From Pseudomonadota bacterium (lineage in GTDB: Bacteria; Pseudomonadota; Gammaproteobacteria; Xanthomonadales; Xanthomonadaceae): a stretch of 13,620 bases of DNA. How positions within the stretch are numbered: position 1 is the first letter of the stretch; every line of letters begins with the position of its first letter. A model generated the notes under the pieces. It saw only the letters and a program-made list of their open reading frames with translations, did not search any database and was not told where the DNA came from. Made by a program: the position numbers and the translations under genes. Location: assembly GCA_023423675.1 (NCBI GenBank), contig JAFAFD010000444.1, positions 1 to 13,620 of the forward strand, given 5' to 3'. Positions 1-7,587 of the stretch are shown here, piece after piece.

Positions 1-1345
1 ACACCAGCCAGGCCAGCAGCGGGCCGAACGCCACCACCAGGCCGCTGTATACCAGGAAGCGACGGAACAGCGTCTCGCGCTCTTCCTTCGCGGCCGAGGC
101 CACCACCAGCGCGCCGTTGGTCGAGAACGGGCTGACGTCGACGATGGTGGACGACACCGCCAGCGCGCAGATCACGCCGGCCGCACCCAGGTGGCCCTGC
201 ATCAGGAACGGCACCGCCAGCGGAATGGTCGCGCCCAGCACCGCCGCCGAGGAGGCGAATGCAGACACGATGCCGCCCACGTAGCAGACCAGCAGCGCAC
301 CCAGCAGCGGGATGCCGATGCTGGAAACACCATGGCCGATGAAGTCCACCGCGCCGGCATGTTCGAGCACGCCGATATAGGTCACCACGCCGCAGATCAG
401 CAGCACGGTCGACCAGCTGATGCCATCGACCGCACCCTTCTGGCTCTGCGGCGAGAGCAGGGCCAGCACCACCGCGACGGTGATCGAGACCAGGCCGACG
501 TTGAGGTTGTAGATCAGCGCGGCCACGCCCAGGCCGAGCAGGCCGATCAGGGTGAACAGACGCTCGCGGGTAAAGCCCACCGCATCCAGCGCGGCCGGAT
601 CATTGGACAGCGTGCCACCACCGGCGGCGACCAGCGCGCCGTGGCCTTCGATGGCGAACTGCCGCGACGACGCCTGCGGGCCACCGGCCATGGCGAGCTC
701 GGCGTTGCCGACGCCACCGGTGGCGGTGATCGAACCGCGGCGCATCAGCGCGATGCCACCGAAGGCCAGGAAGCAGATGATGGCCATCATGAAGTTGAAG
801 CCAAGGCTGGTCAGGAACACTGCCATCTCGGTCACTTCCAAGCCGGCCTTCTGCACCACGCCGTTGGTGATGCTGCCGTACACGCTGATCGGCGAGAAGC
901 CACCGGCCTGCGCACCATGGATCACCAGCAGGCCCATCATCAGCGGGTTGATGTTGTACTGCTTGGCGAAGCGCAGCGCGACCGGGCCGATGATGGCCAC
1001 CGCAGCCGGACCGAGCGCGCCGAAGGCGGTCAGCACGGCGGTGATGACGAACATCACCCACGGGATGGCCACGATGTGGCCGCGCACGGCTTTCACCGCC
1101 CAGTGCACCAGCAGGTCGATGGTGCCGTTCTTCTGCGCGATGGCGAACAGGTAGGTGATACCGACCAGGGTCAGGAACAGATCACCGGGGAAGCCGGCGA
1201 GCACGTCCTTGCCCCCCATGTCGACGAAGAGTCCGCCGATGATGAAGGCGAGGGCGAAGGCCACCGCACCCATGTTGATGGGCATCGCGGTGGCGACGAT
1301 GAACATGATCACCAGACCGATGATCGTTGCGATTTGTGGACTCAT
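1..1345 (-). CDS. matC: MatC-family dicarboxylate (malonate) transporter, 3' end cut by window
   Basis: This is an inner-membrane permease related to rhizobial MatC and the SLC13/DASS transporters, and it probably imports malonate for the decarboxylase encoded upstream. The frame opens at ATG 1345 after a strong Shine-Dalgarno (GGGAGG) and is still open at base 1, giving 448 residues, so only the extreme C-terminus should be missing. The N-terminal ~150 residues match the MatC N-terminal domain (MatC_N): they are rich in hydrophobic helices and include GALGPAAVAIIGP (109-121) and HGAQAGGFSPISVYGS (143-158). A polar, presumably cytoplasmic linker spans ~203-260. More helices follow, and SSTIVDVSPFSTNG (398-411) resembles the substrate/Na+-binding Ser-Asn-Thr type motif of DASS carriers. 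The gene follows mdcH by 104 bp, so it is probably in the same operon. Many mdc clusters use MdcLM/MadLM or MdcF instead. Substrate assignment rests on context; the family assignment is firm. Confidence 0.85.
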   Translation of the reverse strand, partial: MSPQIATIIGLVIMFIVATAMPINMGAVAFALAFIIGGLFVDMGGKDVLAGFPGDLFLTLVGITYLFAIAQKNGTIDLLVHWAVKAVRGHIVAIPWVMFVITAVLTAFGALGPAAVAIIGPVALRFAKQYNINPLMMGLLVIHGAQAGGFSPISVYGSITNGVVQKAGLEVTEMAVFLTSLGFNFMMAIICFLAFGGIALMRRGSITATGGVGNAELAMAGGPQASSRQFAIEGHGALVAAGGGTLSNDPAALDAVGFTRERLFTLIGLLGLGVAALIYNLNVGLVSITVAVVLALLSPQSQKGAVDGISWSTVLLICGVVTYIGVLEHAGAVDFIGHGVSSIGIPLLGALLVCYVGGIVSAFASSAAVLGATIPLAVPFLMQGHLGAAGVICALAVSSTIVDVSPFSTNGALVVASAAKEERETLFRRFLVYSGLVVAFGPLLAWLV

Positions 1346-1379
1346 GCGCCCTCCCAGACACGTGACTCGGGTACAGCTC

Positions 1380-1398
1380 GGATGGAGACCCGCCATCC
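1380..1398 (-). other. Small stem-loop in the mdcH-matC gap
   Basis: GGATGG and CCATCC pair as a 6-bp stem with a 7-nt loop in the 104-bp spacer between mdcH and the transporter gene. No run of T follows, so it does not look like an intrinsic terminator. It could tune the relative level of the transporter or stabilise the mRNA, but a stem this short can occur by chance in GC-rich DNA. Confidence 0.25.
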
Positions 1399-1449
1399 CG
1401 GGGTAAGGCGTCGTACAACGTGATGCGTGATACGTACTGCTCGAACCCG

Positions 1450-2370
1450 TTACTGCAGCCGCTCCAGCGCGCTGCGGACCCATGCCGCCGCGCCGTCCAG
1501 GCTCTGGAACTCTTCCACCGCGCGCACCTCGCAGCACGGATAGGACGGCGCGACCATGCGCGCCAATGCATTGCCCGGGCCCAGCTGCAGGAATACCCGC
1601 GCGCCGCGCTCGAAGGCCTGGCGCATCACCTGCGCCCATTCAATGGTCTGTGCCAGCTGCGCCGACAGCGTGTGCACCGCTGCCGCGCGGTCCCGCACCG
1701 GGCGCGCATCGATGCCGGCCAGCAGCGGCAGGCGCGGGGCCAGCAGCGCCGAGGCATCGAGTGCAGCGGCGAACGGTGCGACGGCAGCGTGCAGCAGCGG
1801 CGTATGCGCGGGCACATGCACGGGCAGCGGGCGGATCTCCGCGCTCTGCGCGCGCGCGGCATCGTCCAGGGCCTGCAGGGAAGGCTGCGTGCCGCCGACG
1901 ATGAAGTGATCGCGGCCGTTGGCGATGGCCACATGCGCGCCGTGTGCATCACACAGCGGCTGCAGGGTATGGCGCTCCAGCCCCAGCACGGCCTGCATGC
2001 CCGCATCGGCGGGGCTGGCGGTATCCATCAGATGCGCGCGCTGCGCGGCCAGGGCCAGGCAGGTACCTGCATCGAAGCCGCCGGCAACCGCATGCGCAGC
2101 CAGTTCACCGATGCTGTAGCCGGCCACCAGCAGCGGTGCCGGTAACGCCTCGCGCAGGCCATGCCAGTGCGCCAGCGTTGCAGCACACAGCAGCGGTTGC
2201 GCCAGCGCGTTGTCGAAGCGTGCTTCGTCGGCGGCGGCCGCGAACACATCACGGCCGAGTACGGCGCTGGCCGACGCCAGTACGTCGCGGGCCGCAGGCA
2301 GCTCGCGCACGCGGTCGAACATCGCCGCGTGCTGCGCACCTTGTCCGGGGCAGAGCAGGGCCAGGCTCAT
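1450..2370 (-). CDS. mdcH: Malonate decarboxylase, malonyl-CoA:ACP transacylase MdcH
   Basis: This cytosolic acyltransferase moves malonyl from malonyl-CoA to the prosthetic-group thiol of the MdcC carrier protein, priming the decarboxylase cycle. The 306-residue product has the FabD-type acyltransferase layout. CPGQG (7-11) is the oxyanion-side Gln motif, and GYSIG (84-88) carries the nucleophilic Ser86. Arg111 in AAQRAHLM fits the carboxylate-binding arginine that selects malonyl, and His189 in HVPAHTP fits the catalytic histidine. A longer reading frame continues upstream to 2619. The start at 2370 is chosen because it gives the normal N-terminus (MSLALLCPGQG), follows GGAGGG, and overlaps the mdcB stop by 4 bp (ATGA), which implies translational coupling. 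It is the last enzyme gene before the transporter. Confidence 0.93.
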   Translation of the reverse strand: MSLALLCPGQGAQHAAMFDRVRELPAARDVLASASAVLGRDVFAAAADEARFDNALAQPLLCAATLAHWHGLREALPAPLLVAGYSIGELAAHAVAGGFDAGTCLALAAQRAHLMDTASPADAGMQAVLGLERHTLQPLCDAHGAHVAIANGRDHFIVGGTQPSLQALDDAARAQSAEIRPLPVHVPAHTPLLHAAVAPFAAALDASALLAPRLPLLAGIDARPVRDRAAAVHTLSAQLAQTIEWAQVMRQAFERGARVFLQLGPGNALARMVAPSYPCCEVRAVEEFQSLDGAAAWVRSALERLQ

Positions 2371-3224
2371 GCGCCCTCCTGCTGCAGCAGGAACCAGCTG
2401 CAGGCCAGCAGGTCGGCGCTGCCACCCGGGCTCAGGCGGCGCGCGACGAAGCCCTCTCCGATGCCGTGCAGGCGAGTTTCCCAGCCGGGTGCGAAGGCAC
2501 CGCCCGCCTCGATGAAGCGGCGCGCCTGCTGCTGCGCCCAGGCCAGGCCCTCTGCGCCGCCACGGTGCAGCAGGTTGAGATCGTCCACCTGCGCGACCAG
2601 CTGCATCAGGGTCTGGCACATCGCTGCATCACGCGGCAGACCGTTGTGCAGGGCATGGCGCAGGGTCGGTACGGCCAGGTCGCGCAGCACGGGGTAACCG
2701 GCGGCGGCATGTTCGCGTACGCCCGGCACGTCATGGTGCAGGCGCGCGCGCTGGCCGGGGCTGTTCGCATCCAGCGGCGCTGCGGCGAACGCATCGGCCC
2801 AGTGCTGCACGGCCAGGCAGACCTGCGCGGCGGGCGCGGCGTGGCCCTGCTGGCGGCGGCAGCGTGCGGCAGCAGCGACCAGCAGGCCCAGGCTGAAGAT
2901 GGCACCGCGATGGGTATTGATGCCGCCGGTGGCGCGCAGCATCGCGTGCTCGGCGGCGATGCCGTGCGTGCGCAGGCGGGCAAACGGCGCATCAGCGGCA
3001 CCGGCGTCGGCAATCGCGGTGAAGTAGTGGCGCAGCGCAAACAGGCTGCGCAGGAACGTACCGGCATCCATGTCGTCGTGGCTGCCGGTATCGAATGGCG
3101 TGACCAGGCCCGGCTTGGGTGCGCAGGCCAGTTCCGCATGCAGGCTGGCGATGGCCAGCCGGCCCAGGCGCGCGCTGTCGACGCGGCGCGCGACGGGGCG
3201 GGTGGCATGGGCGAGTGCGTTCAT
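2367..3224 (-). CDS. mdcB: Triphosphoribosyl-dephospho-CoA synthase MdcB
   Basis: MdcB, of the CitG/MdcB family, condenses ATP with 3'-dephospho-CoA to form 2'-(5''-triphosphoribosyl)-3'-dephospho-CoA, the prosthetic-group precursor of the malonate decarboxylase carrier protein. The 285-residue protein shows the conserved family segments: APKPGLV (35-41), SHDDMDAGTFLRS (48-60), GGINTHRGAIFSLG (100-113) and SPGQRARLHHDVPGVREH (155-172). VDDLNLLHRGG (213-223) follows. The frame could extend upstream to 3395, but the start at 3224 overlaps the mdcG stop as ATGA and gives a normal family length. It sits between mdcG, whose product uses its product, and mdcH. The mdcG-B-H order puts both cofactor genes inside the operon. 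Confidence 0.93.
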   Translation of the reverse strand: MNALAHATRPVARRVDSARLGRLAIASLHAELACAPKPGLVTPFDTGSHDDMDAGTFLRSLFALRHYFTAIADAGAADAPFARLRTHGIAAEHAMLRATGGINTHRGAIFSLGLLVAAAARCRRQQGHAAPAAQVCLAVQHWADAFAAAPLDANSPGQRARLHHDVPGVREHAAAGYPVLRDLAVPTLRHALHNGLPRDAAMCQTLMQLVAQVDDLNLLHRGGAEGLAWAQQQARRFIEAGGAFAPGWETRLHGIGEGFVARRLSPGGSADLLACSWFLLQQEGA

Positions 3225-3862
3225 GCGGCCACCCCGGTGGCCACGAACAGTCGTTCGCGGGCTTCGAGCGCAGCACCTTCCAGGAGTTTGACCAGCACCT
3301 GGCGGCTGCCACCGGCGTATTCGCGCCAGTTCACCGCGCCACCGTCGGCCAGGCACAGTTCGCCATCCACCCGACGGCCGTGCTCGGTTTCCCACTGCTG
3401 CAGTCGCGCCACCAGTGCATCGGCCTGTGCCGTGGCGTCAACCTGCCACAGTAGGTCGATGTCCGATGCGGCATGCACATAGGGCAGGCCGCTCAGGTGC
3501 TGCCAGGCGAAGGCACCGAACACACGGGCCGGCGCAAGGCGGGCCAGTGCGTGCAGCGCGGCCTGCCAGTCGTTGGCAACTCCGGTGGTGAGGATGGCTT
3601 CCAGCGTCGGCGGCGGCTGCTGGCGCAGCACGTCGTGCAGCGGCACGCGCAGCGCCAGGCGTTGTTTGCCTTCGCTCGGCGGCAGCGGCACGCCCAGGCG
3701 CAGGCGCGGGTCGGGATCATCCACGGCACGCCGCGCCACCATGGCCGGCAGCCCCTGCGCGAACCACGCCGCCAGGCGCGGTTCCTGCGCGGCCACGTCG
3801 GCCCGCCAGTCGGCATGCGCCGACAGCCAGACCAGCGTGTGGCGGTCGGGCCGGTCAGGCAT
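3221..3862 (-). CDS. mdcG: Phosphoribosyl-dephospho-CoA transferase (holo-ACP synthase) MdcG
   Basis: MdcG is a nucleotidyltransferase-like enzyme that transfers the phosphoribosyl-dephospho-CoA group from the MdcB product to a serine of MdcC, releasing pyrophosphate and giving holo-carrier. The 213-residue protein begins MPDRPDRHTLVWL. It carries the family's key SDIDLLW motif with Asp134 and Asp136, the paired metal-binding aspartates of this fold. Other visible landmarks are RLRLGVPLPPSEGKQRLALRVP (53-74, with conserved arginines) and VNWREYAGGSRQVLVK (177-192). The start at 3862 lies inside the end of mdcE, an 8-bp overlap reading ATGCCTGA, and has no convincing Shine-Dalgarno. Its translation therefore probably depends on ribosomes finishing mdcE. 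Upstream in-frame ATGs lie within mdcE and would add unrelated sequence. Confidence 0.92.
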   Translation of the reverse strand: MPDRPDRHTLVWLSAHADWRADVAAQEPRLAAWFAQGLPAMVARRAVDDPDPRLRLGVPLPPSEGKQRLALRVPLHDVLRQQPPPTLEAILTTGVANDWQAALHALARLAPARVFGAFAWQHLSGLPYVHAASDIDLLWQVDATAQADALVARLQQWETEHGRRVDGELCLADGGAVNWREYAGGSRQVLVKLLEGAALEARERLFVATGVAA

Positions 3863-4565
3863 CGCCGCGGGCCACCGCAGTGCAGACATCCGCCGCCAGC
3901 GCGCGGCCACCACGGTCGGCGCCGCGTGCGGCACGCAGGTCGCCGTCGCTGGGCGTGCGCAGCGCCTGCAGCAGGTGCTGGGCCAGATCACCGTTCCACA
4001 GCGATTCGACCGCGCCCATCGACACGTAGTTGGCCACGCCCGGTGCAAACACCGGCGAGCTCTGGCTGAGCGCCTGCAGTTTTTCCAGCGGTTGCTTGGT
4101 CACCCGCGCCATCGCGCGCAGGTCCATCACCCGCACCTGTGCATCGGGCAGGGCATGGATGTGGTCGGCCATCAGGCCGAAGGACAGGAAGCCACCGCTC
4201 ACCGATTCGCCGTAGACCAGGGTGACCAGGCGCGCGCCACGACGGCGGGCCAGGTCGATCGTCTGCGCCAGGTGGGCGAAGTAGCCGTTGATGCCCAATA
4301 GTTCATCGCGGCGGGCCAGGCGCTGGCCGGCGGTGTCGGCCAGCATCACGATCGGCCGCTGCGGGTGTGCGGCGGTACTGGCCAGCACGGTTTCGGCCAG
4401 GGCAAGCGCGTGGTCGACGCCGACCTCGATGCGGTCGGTGGTACCGATCACGGTCACTTCGCCATCTTCGGTGGTGGCCGTGCCGGTCAGTACCGAATCA
4501 TTGATGTCGATGTGGTGGCCGCGCGGGAACAGGGCGTCGAGCAGGGTCTGCAGCGGGGCGCTCAT
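3855..4565 (-). CDS. mdcE: Malonate decarboxylase gamma subunit MdcE
   Basis: MdcE pairs with MdcD to form the carboxylase-fold heteromer that decarboxylates malonyl-S-ACP to acetyl-S-ACP and CO2 without biotin. The 236-residue product has the crotonase-like, carboxyltransferase-type core: LADTAGQRLARRDELLGING (75-94) and YGESVSGGFLSFGLMAD (118-134), the glycine-rich region that would line the acyl-thioester oxyanion hole. The C-terminus (FAPGVANYVSMGAVESLW, 173-190) is also typical of the family. The start ATG at 4565 overlaps the mdcD stop by 4 bp and follows GGAG. The stop overlaps the mdcG start by 8 bp. Length and motif content look normal, with no sign of decay. Confidence 0.93.
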   Translation of the reverse strand: MSAPLQTLLDALFPRGHHIDINDSVLTGTATTEDGEVTVIGTTDRIEVGVDHALALAETVLASTAAHPQRPIVMLADTAGQRLARRDELLGINGYFAHLAQTIDLARRRGARLVTLVYGESVSGGFLSFGLMADHIHALPDAQVRVMDLRAMARVTKQPLEKLQALSQSSPVFAPGVANYVSMGAVESLWNGDLAQHLLQALRTPSDGDLRAARGADRGGRALAADVCTAVARGDA

Positions 4566-5470
4566 GGCAGGCTCCGGTCGGCGGTGGCGGCAAGGAAGGC
4601 GTCGGTGTCCAGCAGCGGCAGGCGCTCGGGCTCGGCGATGCCCTGGCGGGTCCAGATCTCCAGTCCATCGCGGCAGTCACCCCAGGCCTGCACGCGTGCC
4701 TTCAACGCGGCGTGGCGGGCCTGCAGGGCGCTCAAGGCGGTGTCGGTATCGCGGCTGGCGGCGTCGGCCTGCAATGCATCGGCGGCGGCGCGGGCGAAGG
4801 CTTCGATGGCGTCGGGCACCAGCACCTGCGCCTGGTCGATCAGGTAGCGGTGCTTGCCGCCCGTCACGCGCCAGACCAGTGCGCGGTCGCGCGAATCGAA
4901 CTCTTCCACGCCGCGCACGGTCTCGATCACTTCCGGCCCGGACAGCGACAGCCGACCTTCCTCGGACATGATGACGGTGGTGCAGCAGCGGGCGACGATG
5001 CCCATGCCGCCGAACGCGCCGTTGCCGCTGCCGATCAGCGCCACCACCGGTACGCCGGCAGCGCGTGCGCCCAAGGTGGCGCGCATGATTTCGGAAATCG
5101 CGATCAGGCCGGCATTGGCTTCGTGCAGGCGCACGCCGCCGGTATCCAGCAGCAGGAGCACGCCATCGGGCTGCGTTTCCGCCGCGCGGCGCAGCAGGCC
5201 GGTCAACTTGGCGCCGTGCACTTCGCCGACGCCACCGCCCATGAATTCCCCCTGCTGCGCGGCCAGCAGCACGCGCTTGCCCTGCAGCGTCGCTTCACCA
5301 ACGACGATGCCATCGTCGAAGGCGGCCGGCTGGTCGAGCTGGGTCAGGTGCGGGCTCATCATGCGCCGTGCGGGGCCGAGGAATTCGCGGAACGAACCGG
5401 CATCGACCAGACCGGCGATGCGTTCGCGTGCATCGGCTTCGTAATAGCTGTGGCGTTGCACGTGGCTCAT
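4562..5470 (-). CDS. mdcD: Malonate decarboxylase beta subunit MdcD
   Basis: MdcD is the second carboxyltransferase-fold subunit of the malonyl-S-ACP decarboxylase, partner of MdcE. The product is 302 residues. It contains FMGGGVGEVHGAKLTGLL (76-93), LLLLDTGGVRLHEANAG (105-121) and GSGNGAFGGMGIVARCC (147-163), then SLSGPEVIE (175-183). These are the acetyl-CoA carboxylase beta-like core segments. The zinc ribbon of AccD (paired Cys-X2-Cys) is absent, as expected for MdcD, which separates it from the biotin-dependent carboxylase. The start at 5470 overlaps the mdcC stop by 4 bp (ATGA) behind GGAGG, a strong ribosome binding site for an internal operon gene. The C-terminal ~90 residues are Ala/Arg-rich and less conserved. 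Confidence 0.94.
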   Translation of the reverse strand: MSHVQRHSYYEADARERIAGLVDAGSFREFLGPARRMMSPHLTQLDQPAAFDDGIVVGEATLQGKRVLLAAQQGEFMGGGVGEVHGAKLTGLLRRAAETQPDGVLLLLDTGGVRLHEANAGLIAISEIMRATLGARAAGVPVVALIGSGNGAFGGMGIVARCCTTVIMSEEGRLSLSGPEVIETVRGVEEFDSRDRALVWRVTGGKHRYLIDQAQVLVPDAIEAFARAAADALQADAASRDTDTALSALQARHAALKARVQAWGDCRDGLEIWTRQGIAEPERLPLLDTDAFLAATADRSLP

Positions 5471-5787
5471 GGCGTGCCTCCGGCCAGCAGGGTTTCCACG
5501 GCCTGGTCCAGGCGCAGGCTGACCACGGCCGGGGTAGCACCGGCATCGTTGATCGAGACGCGCACGTCGCGCAGGGGATGGCGCTGGGCGAAATCGGCGA
5601 TGACCGCCTGCCAGATGGTGCCGAAGCCCTGCGCGGCGGTGATGATGCGCACCGTCATCGCACCGTCCTGCGCGGCGGGCTCCAGCAGGATTTCCAGGTT
5701 GCCCGAGGCGAGCACGCCCACCAGCACCGCATCGCGCGGGAACTGCACGGGGGTGCGGCCGTCGAATCGATAGTCGAGGGTTTCCAT
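5467..5787 (-). CDS. mdcC: Malonate decarboxylase acyl carrier protein (delta subunit) MdcC
   Basis: MdcC is the small carrier subunit whose thiol-bearing 2'-(5''-phosphoribosyl)-3'-dephospho-CoA group shuttles acetyl and malonyl between MdcA and MdcD/MdcE. The 106-residue protein has VGVLASGNLEILLEP (23-37). Ser28 in this segment is, by family comparison, the residue modified by MdcG. It is not a standard ACP and lacks the DSL phosphopantetheine motif. The gene starts 10 bp after mdcA stops. Its Shine-Dalgarno AAGGGA overlaps the mdcA stop codon (TAAGGGA), and its stop overlaps the mdcD start by 4 bp, so it is tightly coupled on both sides. Length fits the family. Confidence 0.93.
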   Translation of the reverse strand: METLDYRFDGRTPVQFPRDAVLVGVLASGNLEILLEPAAQDGAMTVRIITAAQGFGTIWQAVIADFAQRHPLRDVRVSINDAGATPAVVSLRLDQAVETLLAGGTP

Positions 5788-5797
5788 GCTCAGTCCC

Positions 5798-7441
5798 TTA
5801 CCAGTTGCGGAAGCGCTTGGGCGGGTCGTACAGGCCGCCGGACCAGCGCACCAGGTCCTTCACCGAACGCGCGGCCAGCAGATCACGGCTGGCATCGCGC
5901 GGCGAGATGCCGAGATCTTCAGGACGACGGATCACGCCGCGGTCGCGCAGGTTTTCCACCATCGCGCGGTCGCGGCCGAGGCCGACGGCGGTGTAACCGG
6001 AGACTCCGCGGATCGCCTGTTCGCGTTCCTCCGGTGTGCGGCACAGCAGCAGGTTGGCGATGCCTTCCTCGGTCAGCACGTGGCTGACGTCGTCGCCGTA
6101 GATCATCACCGGCGGCAGCGGCATGTCCGCGCGCTCGGCCAGTTCCCAGGCATCCAGACGTTCAACAAAGGCCGGCGCCATGTGCTCGCGGAAGGTTTCC
6201 ACCATCTGCACCACCAGCTTGCGCCCACGCGGCATCTCGCCCGGCCGCGCGGCCTGCTGGCCGGCCTTGATCCAGGCATCGCTGGCGTGGCGGCGGCCGC
6301 GTGCATCGGAACCCATGTTCGGTGCGCCGCCGAAACCGGCGATGCGGTCGCGGGTGGCGGTGGAGCTATTGCCCTGCAGGTCGATCTGCAGGGTCGAGCC
6401 GATGAACATGTCGCAGGCATACAGGCCGGCGGTCTGCGAGAACGCGCGGTTGGAGCGCATCGAACCGTCTGCACCGGTGAAGAACACATCGCCACGTGCG
6501 GCGATGTACTTCTCCATGCCCAGTTCCGAACCGAACGAATGCACCGATTTGACGAAGCCCGATTCGATCGCCGGAATCAGCGCCGGGTGCGGGTTCAGCG
6601 CCCAGTGCTGGCAGATCTTGCCCTTCAAGCCGAGCGATTCGGCGTAGGTCGGCAGCAGCAGCTCGATGGCCGCAGTGTCGAAGCCGATGCCATGGTTGAG
6701 GCGGTTGACGCCGTACTCGGCGTAGATGCCCTTGATGGCCATCATCGCCATCAGTACCTGGATCTCGGAGATCTGCGCCGGGTCGCGGGTGAACAGTGGT
6801 TCGATGTGGTTCGGGCGCGGCGCCTGCACCACGAAGTTGACCCAGTCAGCGGGGATATCGCCGCGGGGGAGGGTGTCGACGATTTCGTTGACCTGGGCGA
6901 TGACGATGCCGCCGCCAAAGGCGGTGGCCTCGACGATCACCGGGGTGTCTTCGGTGTTCGGGCCGGTATAGAGGTTGCCGTGGCGGTCAGCGGCCTGCGC
7001 GGCGACCAGCGCCACGCGCGGGGTGAGGTCGATGAAGTAGCGGCCGAACAGTTCCAGATAGGTGTGGATGGCACCGATCTGGATGCGCCCTTCGGCCACC
7101 AGGTTGGCCAGCCGCACCGACTGCGGGCCGGAGAACGAGAAGTCCAGCTTCGACGCGATGCCGCGCTCGAACACATCCAGGTGCGAGGGCAGCGACAGCA
7201 CCGACTGCACCATGTGCAGGTCGTGCACCCGTGCCGGGTCCAGGTCGGCCAAGGCCTGGGCGAGGAAATCGGCCTGCTTCTGGTTGTTGCCCTCCAGGCA
7301 GACCTTGTCGCCCGGTTCGAGCAGCGCGTGCAGGAGTTCGGCCACATCCGAGGCGGCGACCTCGCGGCCCCTGGCCCATGGCGCGGCCCTTTCCAGGCGG
7401 GCCTGGCGGCTGCGTTCCAACGTGTCCCAGCTCGGGTTCAT
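5798..7441 (-). CDS. mdcA: Malonate decarboxylase alpha subunit (acetyl-ACP:malonate ACP transferase) MdcA
   Basis: MdcA is the CoA-transferase-like subunit that swaps malonate for the acetyl group on the MdcC prosthetic group, releasing acetate and forming malonyl-S-ACP. The 547-residue product matches the usual ~550-residue length. Landmarks are GDKVCLEGNNQKQADFL (44-60), DLHMVQSVLSLPSHLDVFER (74-93), DRHGNLYTGPNTEDTPVIVE (152-171) and NRLNHGIGFDTAAIELLLP (246-264). The frame stays open to an ATG at 7543, which would add 34 residues. The start at 7441 is preferred because the longer form runs through the operator-like palindrome and the terminator region, and because MNPSWDTLERSRQARL is a typical MdcA N-terminus. 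GGAAG lies about 9 nt upstream. It is the first gene of the operon. Confidence 0.94.
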   Translation of the reverse strand: MNPSWDTLERSRQARLERAAPWARGREVAASDVAELLHALLEPGDKVCLEGNNQKQADFLAQALADLDPARVHDLHMVQSVLSLPSHLDVFERGIASKLDFSFSGPQSVRLANLVAEGRIQIGAIHTYLELFGRYFIDLTPRVALVAAQAADRHGNLYTGPNTEDTPVIVEATAFGGGIVIAQVNEIVDTLPRGDIPADWVNFVVQAPRPNHIEPLFTRDPAQISEIQVLMAMMAIKGIYAEYGVNRLNHGIGFDTAAIELLLPTYAESLGLKGKICQHWALNPHPALIPAIESGFVKSVHSFGSELGMEKYIAARGDVFFTGADGSMRSNRAFSQTAGLYACDMFIGSTLQIDLQGNSSTATRDRIAGFGGAPNMGSDARGRRHASDAWIKAGQQAARPGEMPRGRKLVVQMVETFREHMAPAFVERLDAWELAERADMPLPPVMIYGDDVSHVLTEEGIANLLLCRTPEEREQAIRGVSGYTAVGLGRDRAMVENLRDRGVIRRPEDLGISPRDASRDLLAARSVKDLVRWSGGLYDPPKRFRNW

Positions 7442-7466
7442 CGACCGGCTTCCGATTGGTGTTGGA

Positions 7467-7485
7467 ATAATTACGGCATAATTAT
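7467..7485 (-). promoter_or_regulatory. Perfect AT-rich inverted repeat, likely operator of the mdc operon
   Basis: ATAATTA and TAATTAT form a perfect 7-bp inverted repeat around a 5-bp GC-rich centre (TGCCG on the coding strand), ending 25 bp before the mdcA ATG. It stands out in otherwise ~65% GC DNA and lies in the only space where the operon promoter can be, between the upstream terminator and mdcA. The symmetry and size fit a dimeric repressor or activator site. Malonate operons elsewhere are controlled by GntR-type (MdcY/MatR) or LysR-type (MdcR) regulators. I cannot tell which applies here. A CATAAT at its upstream edge may be the -10, though no clear -35 is visible. Confidence 0.7.
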
Positions 7486-7512
7486 GGAGCGGTTTGCAAT
7501 CCGCAGCGCAGC

Positions 7513-7541
7513 AAAAAAAGGGCCCGCACGCAGGCGGGCCC
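7513..7541 (-). terminator. Strong intrinsic terminator between the siderophore receptor and mdcA
   Basis: On the minus strand GGGCCCGC and GCGGGCCC form a perfect 8-bp GC stem with a 6-nt loop, followed directly by seven T. This is a textbook rho-independent terminator for leftward transcripts arriving from the receptor gene. It insulates the mdc promoter, which starts only about 30 bp further on. Confidence 0.9.
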
Positions 7542-7552
7542 ATTCAGGTGAG

Positions 7553-7571
7553 CCACGACCGTGGGTCGTGG
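7553..7571. repeat. REP-like hairpin
   Basis: CCACGACC and GGTCGTGG pair perfectly around GTG. It is one of a run of hairpins in the 3' region of the receptor transcript and is similar in size to the other REP-type stems here. The family was not identified with certainty. Confidence 0.5.
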
Positions 7572-7587
7572 CGGCGCGGGGAGGCAG

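Noticed and set aside
191..1423. 410-codon plus-strand open frame opposite the transporter gene
   Set aside because: It is rich in His, Arg, Asp and Gln with no hydrophobic core or known domain, and lies wholly antisense to a clear MatC-family permease. It is a typical high-GC shadow frame.
4562..5470. Acetyl-CoA carboxylase or propionyl-CoA carboxylase beta subunit
   Set aside because: The core fold is shared, but the zinc ribbon is missing and the gene lies between mdcC and mdcE with 4-bp overlaps, so MdcD is the right call.
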